A DNA stretch of 29,378 nucleotides, from NCBI RefSeq assembly GCF_943913695.1, contig NZ_CALTZE010000031.1:1-29378 (forward strand), given 5' to 3'. Below the pieces are notes generated by a model. That model was not told where the DNA came from. It worked only from the letters and a program-made list of their open reading frames with translations, and made no database searches. The position numbers were made by a program, and so were the translations under genes. This DNA comes from an uncultured Marmoricola sp. GTDB taxonomy: Bacteria > Actinomycetota > Actinomycetes > Propionibacteriales > Nocardioidaceae. Shown one piece after another: positions 14,289 to 22,366 of this stretch. The stretch's first letter is position 1; each line of letters starts with the position of its first letter.

Positions 14289-15257
14289 ATGTTCGCCGTC
14301 TACGCACAGTCGTTCAGCAAGGACAACCCGCTCGAGGGCCTCGTGGTGGGGGAGCGCCCCGAGCCCGAGGTGCCCGAGGGGTGGACCACGGTCACCGTGA
14401 AGGCCGCCTCGCTCAACCACCACGACCTGTGGTCGCTGCGCGGGGTGGGGCTGCGTGAGGAGGCGCTGCCGATGATCCTCGGCTGCGACGCCGCGGGGCT
14501 CGACGAGGACGGCAACGAGGTCGTCGTGCACGCCGTCATCAGCGACCCCGCGTGGTCGGGCGACGAGACCTTCGACCCCCAGCGCTCGCTGCTCAGCGAG
14601 CGCTACCAGGGCACCTTCGCCGACCGGGTCGCCGTACCCCGGGGCAACGTCGTGCCCAAGCCGGCGTCGCTGTCCTTCGAGGAGGCGGCCTGCCTGCCGA
14701 CGGCGTGGCTGACGGCCTACCGGATGCTCTTCACCCAGGGCGGCCTGCGCGCCGGCGACACCGTGCTCGTGCAGGGCGCCGGCGGCGGGGTGGCCACGGC
14801 CGCGATCGTGCTGGCGCGCGCCGGCGGGCTGCGCGTGCTCGCGACCAGCCGCGACGAGGCCAAGCGCGCCAAGGCGCTCGAGCTGGGCGCCCACGAGGTC
14901 TTCGAGTCCGGCGAGCGGCTGCCGGTCAAGGTCGACGGCGTCATCGAGACGGTGGGCCGTGCGACCTGGTCGCACTCGATCCGCTCGCTGCGCCCCGGCG
15001 GCGTGCTCGTGACCAGCGGCACCACCAGCGGACCCCAGCTCGACGACGCCGAGCTCACGCGCATCTTCTTCCTCCAGCTGCGGGTCGTCGGCTCCACGAT
15101 GGGCACCCGCAGCGAGCTGGCCGGCCTGGTCACCCTGCTCGACGCCACCGGCACCCGGCCGGTCGTCGACCGCACCCTGCCGATGGACCAGGCGGCCGAC
15201 GGGTTCGCGGCCATGGCCGACGGCGACGTCTTCGGCAAGATCGTCTTCACCCGGTGA
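14289..15257 (+). CDS. Zinc-binding dehydrogenase superfamily protein, quinone-oxidoreductase-like
   Basis: A medium-chain dehydrogenase/reductase of 322 residues. The N-terminal GroES-like half includes SLNHHDLWSLRG and LGCDAAG; the Rossmann half has VLVQGAGGGVATAAIVLARAGG. Zinc ligands of true alcohol dehydrogenases are not evident, which points to an NADPH-dependent quinone or enoyl reductase rather than a zinc alcohol dehydrogenase. The substrate is unknown. The stop overlaps the GTG of the next gene (GTGA), so the two form an operon. Confidence 0.9.
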   Translation: MFAVYAQSFSKDNPLEGLVVGERPEPEVPEGWTTVTVKAASLNHHDLWSLRGVGLREEALPMILGCDAAGLDEDGNEVVVHAVISDPAWSGDETFDPQRSLLSERYQGTFADRVAVPRGNVVPKPASLSFEEAACLPTAWLTAYRMLFTQGGLRAGDTVLVQGAGGGVATAAIVLARAGGLRVLATSRDEAKRAKALELGAHEVFESGERLPVKVDGVIETVGRATWSHSIRSLRPGGVLVTSGTTSGPQLDDAELTRIFFLQLRVVGSTMGTRSELAGLVTLLDATGTRPVVDRTLPMDQAADGFAAMADGDVFGKIVFTR

Positions 15258-15937
15258 GCGGGCCGCGCACCCACCTGCTGACCGGAGCCGGCTCCGGCAT
15301 CGGGGAGGCGCTGGCCGACCGGCTCCACCAGCGCGGCGACCAGCTGGTGCTCGTGGCGCGCTCGTCCGCGCGGGCCGAGGAGCTGGGCGCCCGGTGGCCG
15401 GGGGCGACGACACTGGTCGCCGACCTCGAGGCCCCGGAGTCACTGGCCGGTCTGGAGCTGCCGCAGCGGCTCGACTCGGTCGTGCACTCGGCCGGTGTGG
15501 TCGACCTCGGCACGGTCGCCGAGCTCGACGTGGCCTCCTGGCAGCGGCAGCTGGTCGTCAACCTGGTCGCCGCCGCGGAGCTCACCCGGCTGACGCTGCC
15601 GGCGGTGCGGGCGGCCGAGGGCACCTACGTCTTCGTCAACTCGGGCGCAGGCCTGAGCGCCAAGCCGTCGTGGGCGGCGTACGCCGCGTCCAAGCACGGC
15701 CTCAAGGCCCTCGCCGACGCGCTGCGGCAGGAGGAGCAGGAGCACGGGGTGCGCGTCAGCTCGGTCTACCCCGGTCGCACGGCGTCGCCGATGCAGCAGC
15801 GGGTGCACGAGCAGGAGGGCGCCGACTACGACCCCGCCGCGTGGATCCAGCCCGGCACGGTGGCCGACGCCGTGCTGCACGTGCTCGACCTGCCGCGCGA
15901 CGCCACGGTGCCCGACCTCAAGCTCAGCCGGCCGTGA
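15254..15937 (+). CDS. Short-chain dehydrogenase/reductase
   Basis: A classical SDR of 227 residues. The cofactor motif is TGAGSGIG (residues 10-17), the catalytic Ser lies in FVNSGAG and the Tyr-Lys pair is in YAASKHG. The Arg in VLVARSS after the second strand suggests NADP(H). It is coupled to the upstream quinone-oxidoreductase-like gene by a 4-base overlap, so they may act on related carbonyl compounds. Confidence 0.93.
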   Translation: MSGPRTHLLTGAGSGIGEALADRLHQRGDQLVLVARSSARAEELGARWPGATTLVADLEAPESLAGLELPQRLDSVVHSAGVVDLGTVAELDVASWQRQLVVNLVAAAELTRLTLPAVRAAEGTYVFVNSGAGLSAKPSWAAYAASKHGLKALADALRQEEQEHGVRVSSVYPGRTASPMQQRVHEQEGADYDPAAWIQPGTVADAVLHVLDLPRDATVPDLKLSRP

Positions 15938-15965
15938 TCGACCCGGCCGGGGCCGGTGGCACGGG

Positions 15966-16109
15966 GTGCTCGCCTCTGCCGCACTGGCCCTCGTCGCCGC
16001 GCTGCTGAGCGTGGCGCTGGCCGTCACCCGTCGGGTGCCGACCCTGGAGGCCGGCACGCCGGCCGGTGCCGACAACTCGGTGGCGCTCGCCGACGACTCG
16101 GGGGAATGA
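15966..16109 (+). CDS. Possible 47-residue single-span membrane protein
   Basis: GTG-started frame coding a hydrophobic segment (LASAALALVAALLSVALAV), two arginines and an acidic tail ending DDSGE. This reads like a real membrane anchor rather than a random frame, but there is no clear ribosome binding site, the family is unknown, and its stop codon lies in the -35 region of the SigR-type promoter of the MFS gene. Function unknown. Confidence 0.35.
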   Translation: MLASAALALVAALLSVALAVTRRVPTLEAGTPAGADNSVALADDSGE

Positions 16110-16128
16110 TCGCCCGGGTCGATGAGTT
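16103..16128 (+). promoter_or_regulatory. SigR-type promoter of the MFS exporter (GGAAT-N18-GTT)
   Basis: GGAAT at 16103-16107 and GTT at 16126-16128, exactly 18 bases apart, the same spacing as before sigR. The predicted start near 16135 would leave a leader of about 54 bases before the ATG at 16189. Confidence 0.7.
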
Positions 16129-16188
16129 CGGCCCAGGACGACGGTCTGCCTCCGCATGACCGTGACGAGCGAGCAGCGAGGATCCACC

Positions 16189-17655
16189 ATGCGAGCGGGC
16201 GACGCGTCCACGACGTACTCCTCGGGCGAGACGACCCCCGAGGAGACCAGCCGCGACTACTCCGTGCTGCGCTGGCTCGTGGCGGCCACCTTCGTGGTGA
16301 TCCTCAACGAGACCACCATGGTCAACGCGATGCCTGCGCTGATGTCCGACTTCGCCATCGAGGCCTCCACCGCGCAGTGGCTCACCACGGTCTTCATGCT
16401 CACCATGGCCGTGGTGATCCCCACGACGGGGTGGCTGCTGCAGCGGCTGCGCACCCGGCAGGTCTTCGCGCTCGCGATGACCACCTTCAGCGTCGGCACG
16501 CTCGCCGCGGCGCTGGCCCCCACCTTCAGCGTGCTGCTCGTCGCCCGCGTGGTGCAGGCGAGCGGCACCGCGGTGATGCTGCCGCTGCTGATGACGACGC
16601 TGCTCTCCGTCGTGCACGAGTCCGACCGGGGCCGGGTGATGGGCAACGTCACCCTGGCGATCTCGGTGGCGCCCGCGCTCGGCCCGACCTTCTCCGGCTT
16701 CGTGCTGCAGCAGATGTCGTGGCGCTGGATCTTCGTGCTGGTCCTGCCGATCGCGGCCCTCATCACCGTGGTGAGCATGCGGCACCTGCGCGACGTCGGC
16801 GAGACCGGACCGCACCCGCTCGACCTGCTGAGCGTGGGCCTGGCCGCCATCGGCTTCGGCGGCCTCGTCTTCGGGCTCAGCGAGCTCGGCGAGGGTGCCG
16901 GCGGCGCGACGGCCTACGTCGCCGCGGCGGCCGGGGTGGTCGGCGTCCTCGTCTTCGTGCTGCGCCAGCGAGCGCTGGCGCGCTCGGGCGAGCCGCTGCT
17001 CGACCTGCGCACGCTGCGGATCCCGACCTACGCGCTCTCGCTGGTGGCGATGTCGCTGGGCTTCATGAGCATGCTGGCGGCCATGATCCTGCTGCCGCTG
17101 CACCTGCAGGAGCAGCGCGGACTGAGCCCGCTGGCGACCGGCTTCCTGGTGATGCCCGGCGGCGTGGCCATGGGTGCCCTCGGCCCCACGGTCGGGCGCC
17201 TCTACGACCGCTTCGGTCCCCGCCCGCTCGTCGTCCCCGGAGCCGTGGGCCTGCTCGCGGCCAGCGCCGGGCTGGCGCTGCTGCTGCCCCACGCCTCGGT
17301 CTGGGTGCTGCTGGGGCTGCACGTGGTGATGATGCTGAGCCTCGCGGCGCTCTTCACGCCCCTGTTCACGATGGGGCTGGGCGCGCTGCCGCGGCACCTC
17401 TACTCCCACGGCAGCTCGCTGCTCGGCACCCTCCAGCAGGTGGCCGGTGCCGTCGGCACGGCGCTCGCGGTCTCGGTGATGACGGCGCGGTCGACCGCGC
17501 TCGTCGCCGACGGGATGGGCGAGCGCGCCGCGGGCGTGGAGGGCATCCGCTGGGCCTTCGGCACCGGCGCGCTCGTCGGCGTGGTCACCCTGGGTGTCGT
17601 GCTCCTACTCGTACGCCGCACGACGTCACCGCAGCCGGTCTCCGAGGCCGCCTGA
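16189..17655 (+). CDS. MFS drug exporter, DHA2 (14-span) family
   Basis: A 488-residue transporter with about 14 hydrophobic helices. DHA2 signatures include NETTMVNAMPALMSDF in helix 1, TAQWLTTVFMLTMAVVIPTTGWLLQRLRTR (motif A region) and the motif C-like SVAPALGPTFSGFVLQQMSWRWIF. Such proteins expel drugs or other toxic compounds using the proton gradient. ATG 16189 is preferred to the in-frame ATG 16156 because GAGG lies 7 to 10 bases before it. The SigR-type promoter upstream suggests induction by thiol-reactive compounds. A convergent TetR gene 12 bases downstream could also be its regulator. Confidence 0.93.
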   Translation: MRAGDASTTYSSGETTPEETSRDYSVLRWLVAATFVVILNETTMVNAMPALMSDFAIEASTAQWLTTVFMLTMAVVIPTTGWLLQRLRTRQVFALAMTTFSVGTLAAALAPTFSVLLVARVVQASGTAVMLPLLMTTLLSVVHESDRGRVMGNVTLAISVAPALGPTFSGFVLQQMSWRWIFVLVLPIAALITVVSMRHLRDVGETGPHPLDLLSVGLAAIGFGGLVFGLSELGEGAGGATAYVAAAAGVVGVLVFVLRQRALARSGEPLLDLRTLRIPTYALSLVAMSLGFMSMLAAMILLPLHLQEQRGLSPLATGFLVMPGGVAMGALGPTVGRLYDRFGPRPLVVPGAVGLLAASAGLALLLPHASVWVLLGLHVVMMLSLAALFTPLFTMGLGALPRHLYSHGSSLLGTLQQVAGAVGTALAVSVMTARSTALVADGMGERAAGVEGIRWAFGTGALVGVVTLGVVLLLVRRTTSPQPVSEAA

Positions 17656-17667
17656 GCGAGCGGCCGC

Positions 17668-18345
17668 TCACTCCTCCTGGGCGTGCCACTGGAAGGCGCC
17701 CACCAGCAGCATCCGGAGCTGGGTGCGGGCGCGCTCGGCGATCTCGGACTCCGCGGACGAGGAGGGCCGGGTGCCGAGCAGCGCCTCGGTGGTGCCGACG
17801 CTGAGGGTCACGATCAGGTTGGAGAGCACGCGCAGGTCGCGGTGGGTCCAGCTGGGCGGGGTCAGCCGCGAGAGGTCGGTGGCGAGCTCGCGCTCGACCA
17901 GCTCGATCTGGTGGGCGACCGCCTCGCGCACGGCCGGCGGGCCCGCCCGCCACTCGCGGGAGATGAAGGCGAAGTGGGTGTTGCGGTGACGCGTGTGCTC
18001 GAGCAGCACGCTGACCGACTGGTCGATGATGTCGCGGAAGCGGAACTCCGCCTGCGGGTCGACGTGGCGCACGTCGCGCAGCATCTCCCGCAGCGAGACG
18101 AAGGAGTCCTCCACGAGCGCCAGGCCGAGGTCCTCGATGGAGTCGAAGTGGCGGTAGAAGGCGGTCGGGACGATGCCGACCTCCTTGGCGACCTGGCGCA
18201 GCGACAGCGCGACCAGGCTGCTGTCCTCGCACAGCGTCAGCGCGGCCTCCATGATGGCGCGCCGGGTGCGCTCCTTGCGCTCCCCGCGGGTCTCCGGCTG
18301 GTCCGGCCGGTCGGCCGGACCCGACCGACCGTCCGCTGGTGTCAT
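17668..18345 (-). CDS. TetR family transcriptional regulator
   Basis: A 225-residue regulator with the N-terminal helix-turn-helix at about residues 22-73 (ERTRRAIMEAALTLCEDSS, then LSLRQVAKEVGIVPTAFYRHF). The C-terminal ligand domain carries FRDIIDQSVSVLLEHTRHRNTHFAFISREW. ATG 18345 is chosen because TATGCT ends exactly 7 bases before it. Possible targets are the convergent MFS exporter, the upstream amidohydrolase or the desaturase operon; the sequence does not decide. Confidence 0.92.
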   Translation of the reverse strand: MTPADGRSGPADRPDQPETRGERKERTRRAIMEAALTLCEDSSLVALSLRQVAKEVGIVPTAFYRHFDSIEDLGLALVEDSFVSLREMLRDVRHVDPQAEFRFRDIIDQSVSVLLEHTRHRNTHFAFISREWRAGPPAVREAVAHQIELVERELATDLSRLTPPSWTHRDLRVLSNLIVTLSVGTTEALLGTRPSSSAESEIAERARTQLRMLLVGAFQWHAQEE

Positions 18346-18352
18346 GACCACG

Positions 18353-18358
18353 AGCATA
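18353..18358 (-). promoter_or_regulatory. -10 element of the TetR gene (leaderless)
   Basis: TATGCT on the minus strand, 7 bases before the ATG at 18345; the best -10 match of the set. Confidence 0.6.
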
Positions 18359-18415
18359 TGGCGCCGCGTCGGCGTCGCCTCTCGCGCCTCCGGCCTTCCG
18401 CACGGGCTCGCAGGC

Positions 18416-19627
18416 TCACGGCCGGCGGTGCACCTCGCGCCCGTCGAGGTGCACCGAGCGCACCCGCGCAGCCAGGTCGTGCACGTCGTCGGGGTCCCCG
18501 TCGACGACCACGAGGTCGGCGCGCAGGCCGGGTCGGATGCGCCCCCGGTCGTCGCCGACACCCAGCAGGTCGGCGGCCGAGCCGGTGGTGGCGTGCAGCG
18601 CGTCGAGCGGGGTGAGCCCGGCACCGGTCATCAGGCCGAGCTCCTCGAGGTTGGTGCCGTGCGGCCCGACCCCGCAGTCGGTGCCCATTGCGATCCGCAC
18701 GCCCGCCTCGTGGGCCAGCCGCACGCTCGCGACGTGGGCCTCCGCGACCACGTGGGCCTTCTCGACGGCCGCCTGCGGGATGGGTACGCCGGCTGCGGCC
18801 GCCGCGATGACGGCCCGGGGGGCATGCAGCGTCGGCACCAGCCAGGCGCCGCGCTCGACCATGAGTGCGACGGTCTCCTCGTCGAGGTAGATGCCGTGCT
18901 CGATGGAGCGCACGCCGTTGCGCACGGCTGCCCGGATGCCCCCGGTGCCCTGGGCGTGCGCCATCACCTCGATGCCGGCCGCGTGCGCCTCGGCGACCAT
19001 CTCCTGGATCTCGTCGTCGCGGAAGTGCGCGTGGCGGGGGTCGTCGTGGGGGGAGAGCACCCCGCCCGTGGTCGCGACCTTGATCACGTCGGCGCCGGCG
19101 CGCACCAGCTCGCGGACCCGCTGCCGCACGGCGTACGGCCCGTCGACGCGACCGCTCGGCCGGCCGGGGTGCGGCACCATCAGCGGCGCCTCGGCACCGC
19201 AGACGTGCCAGTCGTCGCCGTGGCCGCCGGTCTGGCTGAGCATCACGACGGCGATCTGCATCCGGGGTCCCGGGATCATGCCGCGCTCCAGCGCGGTGCG
19301 GGTCCCGAGGTCGGCCCCGCCCGCGTCGCGGACGGTGGTGAGGCCGGTGCGCAGCGTGGTGGCCAGGTTGGCGGCGGCGCTGTGGAACTGCAGGCTGAAG
19401 GGGGTCTCGAGCACCCGCATCAGGCTCGGTGCGTCGAGCGTGACGTGCACGTGGCAGTCGAAGAAGCCGGGGGAGAGGTAGCCACCGGAGCAGTCGACCT
19501 GCTCGTCGCCGTCGAGGTCGCTGCCGACCTCGAGGATCCGGCCGTCCTCGACGACCACGTCGGCGGTGCTCGCGGCCGTCGTCGTGCCGTCGTAGACCAC
19601 CCCACCCGAGAAGAGCGTGCGCGTCAT
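18416..19627 (-). CDS. Amidohydrolase family protein (imidazolonepropionase/prolidase-like)
   Basis: A metal-dependent hydrolase of 403 residues. The binuclear metal site is readable: His59 and His61 (DCHVH), probable carboxylated Lys183 (VIKVATTGG), His224 (MAHAQG), His244 (IEHGIYL) and Asp317 (GTDCG). The KVATTGGVLSP motif is characteristic of the group annotated as Xaa-Pro or Xaa-Arg dipeptidase and related lactonases, so peptide-like or N-acyl substrates are likely. The ATG is preceded by TAGTGT with 7 bases between. It lies 70 bases upstream of tetR on the same strand. Confidence 0.9.
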   Translation of the reverse strand: MTRTLFSGGVVYDGTTTAASTADVVVEDGRILEVGSDLDGDEQVDCSGGYLSPGFFDCHVHVTLDAPSLMRVLETPFSLQFHSAAANLATTLRTGLTTVRDAGGADLGTRTALERGMIPGPRMQIAVVMLSQTGGHGDDWHVCGAEAPLMVPHPGRPSGRVDGPYAVRQRVRELVRAGADVIKVATTGGVLSPHDDPRHAHFRDDEIQEMVAEAHAAGIEVMAHAQGTGGIRAAVRNGVRSIEHGIYLDEETVALMVERGAWLVPTLHAPRAVIAAAAAGVPIPQAAVEKAHVVAEAHVASVRLAHEAGVRIAMGTDCGVGPHGTNLEELGLMTGAGLTPLDALHATTGSAADLLGVGDDRGRIRPGLRADLVVVDGDPDDVHDLAARVRSVHLDGREVHRRP

Positions 19628-19634
19628 GGCAGCG

Positions 19635-19640
19635 ACACTA
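19635..19640 (-). promoter_or_regulatory. -10 element of the amidohydrolase gene (leaderless)
   Basis: TAGTGT on the minus strand, 7 bases before the ATG at 19627. Confidence 0.5.
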
Positions 19641-19675
19641 CGGGCCACCGTGGTCGGCATCACCCTGCCCGTGCC

Positions 19676-19705
19676 TTGACCCGGCTCCGGGGGCCCGGGC
19701 ATCGT
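19676..19705 (+). promoter_or_regulatory. Candidate promoter of the reductase-desaturase operon
   Basis: TTGACC (19676-19681), 18 bases, then CATCGT (19700-19705). The operator palindrome begins at the last base of the -10 element, so a bound repressor would cover the start point. Confidence 0.5.
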
Positions 19706-19728
19706 TGAGTGCACAAGCGTTCACTCAA
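19705..19728 (+). promoter_or_regulatory. 24-bp operator palindrome before the reductase-desaturase operon
   Basis: TTGAGTG-n-AC-n4-GT-n-CACTCAA: nine of ten bases per half are symmetric. Size and symmetry suit a TetR-type repressor. It ends 14 bases before the GTG, just before the AGGAGG. Confidence 0.75.
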
Positions 19729-19742
19729 TCCAGGAGGTCCTC

Positions 19743-20849
19743 GTGTCGCTCACGATGCCCGCGCTGGCCCAGCGCGTCCTGGGCTCGAAGACGCTCGCCG
19801 CCCTCACCTCGCCCCACGGCGTCGACCGCTACCTCGAGCTCGTCAACCCGATGTGGGCGGCCACCGAGGTGCGGGCCCAGGTCACCGAGGTCGTCCGCGA
19901 GACCACCGGCGAGCACCCGGTGGCCACGGTGCGGCTGCAGCCGACCGCCACCTGGCGCGGCCACCGCGCCGGCCAGCACGTGCAGGTCGGTGTCGAGGTC
20001 CCCGGAGCGCGGCGCACCACGCGCTGCTTCACCATCGCCTCGGCCGCCTCCGAGCCCGGCGAGGAGATCGAGCTCACGGTGCGCTCCCACGCCGAGGGCC
20101 TGGTGAGCAAGTTCCTCGTCGAGCACGCCGAGCCCGGCCTCGTGGTCCACCTGAGCCAGGCCCAGGGCGACTTCACCCTCACCGAGAGCCCCGCGACCCC
20201 GACCAACAACCACCTGCTCTACGTCACCGGCGGCTCCGGCATCACGCCCGCGATGTCACACGTGCGCACGCTGCTGCGCGACGGCTACGACGGCCACGCC
20301 GGGCGCAAGGTCACCTTCCTGCACTACGCCCGCTCGCAGGAGGACCAGATCTTCGCCGAGGAGCTGCAGCGCATCGCGTGGGCCGACAACGGCGTACGCG
20401 TGCACCTGCGCCACGGCGACGAACACTTCAGCGAGGACGCGCTGCGTCGCCTCGTGCCCGACTTCCGCGACACCGACACCTGGGCCTGCGGCCCGGCCGG
20501 CATGATGCAGCTCGTCGTCGACGCCTACGCCGGCAGCCCGCGGCTGCGCACCGAGCACTTCAAGCTCGCGAGCGTGCCCTCCGGCGACGGGTCGGCCGAC
20601 GGCGAGGTGAGCTTCACCCGCTCCGGCGAGCGCGCCCCCAACTCCGGCGCCTCGCTGCTCGAGCAGGCCGAGGCCCGGGGGTTGACCCCGGAGTTCGGCT
20701 GCCGCATGGGCATCTGCTTCTCCTGTGTCTCCCGCAAGAGCGAGGGGACCGTGCGCAACGTCCTGACCGGCGAGGAGTCCTCGCTGCCCGACGAGGACAT
20801 CCGGATCTGCGTCTCCGCGCCCGTCGGCGACTGCGCCGTCGAGCTCTGA
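19743..20849 (+). CDS. Ferredoxin reductase with C-terminal 2Fe-2S domain, desaturase partner
   Basis: A 368-residue flavin/iron-sulfur electron transfer protein. The FAD domain carries RCFTIAS (94-100). The NAD(P) domain has VTGGSGITPAMS (161-172) and CGPAG (249-253). The plant-type ferredoxin domain binds a 2Fe-2S cluster by Cys320, Cys325, Cys328 and Cys356. It matches M. tuberculosis Rv3230c, the reductase that feeds electrons to the DesA3 stearoyl-CoA desaturase, and the desaturase gene follows here. AGGAGG lies 5 bases before the GTG start. Confidence 0.94.
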   Translation: MSLTMPALAQRVLGSKTLAALTSPHGVDRYLELVNPMWAATEVRAQVTEVVRETTGEHPVATVRLQPTATWRGHRAGQHVQVGVEVPGARRTTRCFTIASAASEPGEEIELTVRSHAEGLVSKFLVEHAEPGLVVHLSQAQGDFTLTESPATPTNNHLLYVTGGSGITPAMSHVRTLLRDGYDGHAGRKVTFLHYARSQEDQIFAEELQRIAWADNGVRVHLRHGDEHFSEDALRRLVPDFRDTDTWACGPAGMMQLVVDAYAGSPRLRTEHFKLASVPSGDGSADGEVSFTRSGERAPNSGASLLEQAEARGLTPEFGCRMGICFSCVSRKSEGTVRNVLTGEESSLPDEDIRICVSAPVGDCAVEL

Positions 20850-20920
20850 CCCCGAACCTGACCCTGAACTCTGACCCCGGCACCTCCACACCAGCCAGAC
20901 CCGACGAGAGGACATCCGTC

Positions 20921-22057
20921 ATGGCCACCAGCCAGAAGGTCCACCTGACCCCCGAGCAGCTCCAGGCGTTCGGCGAGGAGCTCGACGCCATCCGCCAGCG
21001 CGTCATCGCCGACCTCGGCGAGGAGGACGCGGCCTACATCCGCGGCATCGTCGCCAAGCAGCGCAAGCTGGAGGTCGCCGGCCGCGCGCTGATGTACCTG
21101 CCGCCCGCCTGGCCGGTGGCGGTCGCCGCGCTCTCGCTGTCGAAGATCCTCGACAACATGGAGATCGGGCACAATGTGATGCACGGCCAGTACGACTGGA
21201 TGGGCGACCCGGCGCTGTCCTCCCGGATGTACGAGTGGGACAACGTCTGCCCGAGCGAGCAGTGGAAGTACAGCCACAACTACATCCACCACACCTTCAC
21301 CAACATCCTCGGCAAGGACCGTGACATCGGCTACGGGATCCTGCGCATGGACGAGGACCAGAAGTGGCACCCCTACTACCTCGGCAACCCGCTCTACGCG
21401 TTCTTGCTGATGGTCTTCTTCGAGTGGGGCGTGGCGATGCACGACCTCGAGGTGGAGAACATCGTCAACGGCACCCGCAGGCTGGAGGAGAACAAGGCCC
21501 TGCACGCCGGGATCATGCGCAAGGTCAAGCGCCAGGCGCTCAAGGACTACGTGATCTTCCCGGCGCTGACCGGCCCGCTCTTCCCGCTCACCCTCGCCGG
21601 CAACGCGGTGGCCAACCTGGTGCGCAACGTGTGGGCCTTCAACATCATCTTCTGCGGCCACTTCCCGGCCGGGGCCGAGACCTTCACCGAGGCGGAGTGC
21701 CAGGACACCGTCGACGCCGACGGCAAGCCCGAGGAGTCGCGCGGGCACTGGTACTACCGCCAGGTGCTCGGCTCGGCCAACATCTCCGGCGGGCCGCTGT
21801 TCCACATCCTGTCCGGCAACCTCTCCCACCAGATCGAGCACCACCTCTTCCCCGACCTGCCGGCCAAGCGCTACCCCGAGATCGCGCCGGAGATCCGCGA
21901 GCTCTGCCAGCGCTACGGCCTGGAGTACACCACCGGACCGCTGCACCAGCAGCTCTTCAGCGTCGCCCGGAAGATCTGCCGCCTCGCCCTGCCGGGCCGC
22001 TCGCGCCAGGAGACCGAGACCACAGCGGCTCCTGTGACGCAGCCCCTCGCGGCGTGA
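20921..22057 (+). CDS. desA3: Membrane fatty-acyl-CoA desaturase, DesA3-like
   Basis: A membrane di-iron desaturase of 378 residues. The three histidine boxes are HNVMH (84-88), HNYIHH (119-124) and HQIEHH (303-308). Hydrophobic stretches lie near 55-75, 155-172 and 210-250. Homologues (M. tuberculosis Rv3229c) insert a delta-9 double bond into stearoyl-CoA to keep membranes fluid. AGAGGA precedes the ATG. It is separated from the reductase by 71 bases that carry a small direct repeat but no evident promoter, so one operon is likely. Confidence 0.94.
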   Translation: MATSQKVHLTPEQLQAFGEELDAIRQRVIADLGEEDAAYIRGIVAKQRKLEVAGRALMYLPPAWPVAVAALSLSKILDNMEIGHNVMHGQYDWMGDPALSSRMYEWDNVCPSEQWKYSHNYIHHTFTNILGKDRDIGYGILRMDEDQKWHPYYLGNPLYAFLLMVFFEWGVAMHDLEVENIVNGTRRLEENKALHAGIMRKVKRQALKDYVIFPALTGPLFPLTLAGNAVANLVRNVWAFNIIFCGHFPAGAETFTEAECQDTVDADGKPEESRGHWYYRQVLGSANISGGPLFHILSGNLSHQIEHHLFPDLPAKRYPEIAPEIRELCQRYGLEYTTGPLHQQLFSVARKICRLALPGRSRQETETTAAPVTQPLAA

Positions 22058-22104
22058 GCGCCGGGTCGGTCAGACTGGTGTCCCGACCCGAGGAGGTGCG
22101 TCGC

Positions 22105-22359
22105 GTGCCCGACGAGCTGAGCAAGGCCGAGATCCGCAAGGACGCCCTGCAGGACGGTGTCACGGCGGCGGCACAGACCGTCGGCGCCGTGACCGGCATC
22201 CTCACCGGTGCGGTCGGCGACGTCGCACGGGCGCTGGGCGGGTTCGCCACCGAGATCTTCGAGATCCGCGACTCCGCCCGTCGCGCGCTGCACGACCACG
22301 GACCCGTGCGCGACGACGACCCGGGGCCTGACGGCCAGGGCGGCGTACGCGAGGACTGA
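22105..22359 (+). CDS. Small conserved-looking protein of unknown function
   Basis: An 84-residue protein: a charged start (MPDELSKAEIRKDALQDG), a central Ala/Gly-rich helix (TAAAQTVGAVTGILTGAVGDVARALGGF) that is only mildly hydrophobic, and an acidic Gly/Asp tail. GAGGAGG lies 8 bases before the GTG, so translation is well supported. It is 47 bases after the desaturase and could belong to its operon, perhaps as a membrane-associated accessory; this is guesswork from position. Confidence 0.7.
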   Translation: MPDELSKAEIRKDALQDGVTAAAQTVGAVTGILTGAVGDVARALGGFATEIFEIRDSARRALHDHGPVRDDDPGPDGQGGVRED

Positions 22360-22366
22360 GGCGGCC

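Noticed and set aside
17656..17669. Palindrome GAGCGGCCGCTC between the MFS and TetR genes as an operator
   Set aside because: It overlaps the end of tetR between converging genes, so at most it is a small bidirectional terminator.
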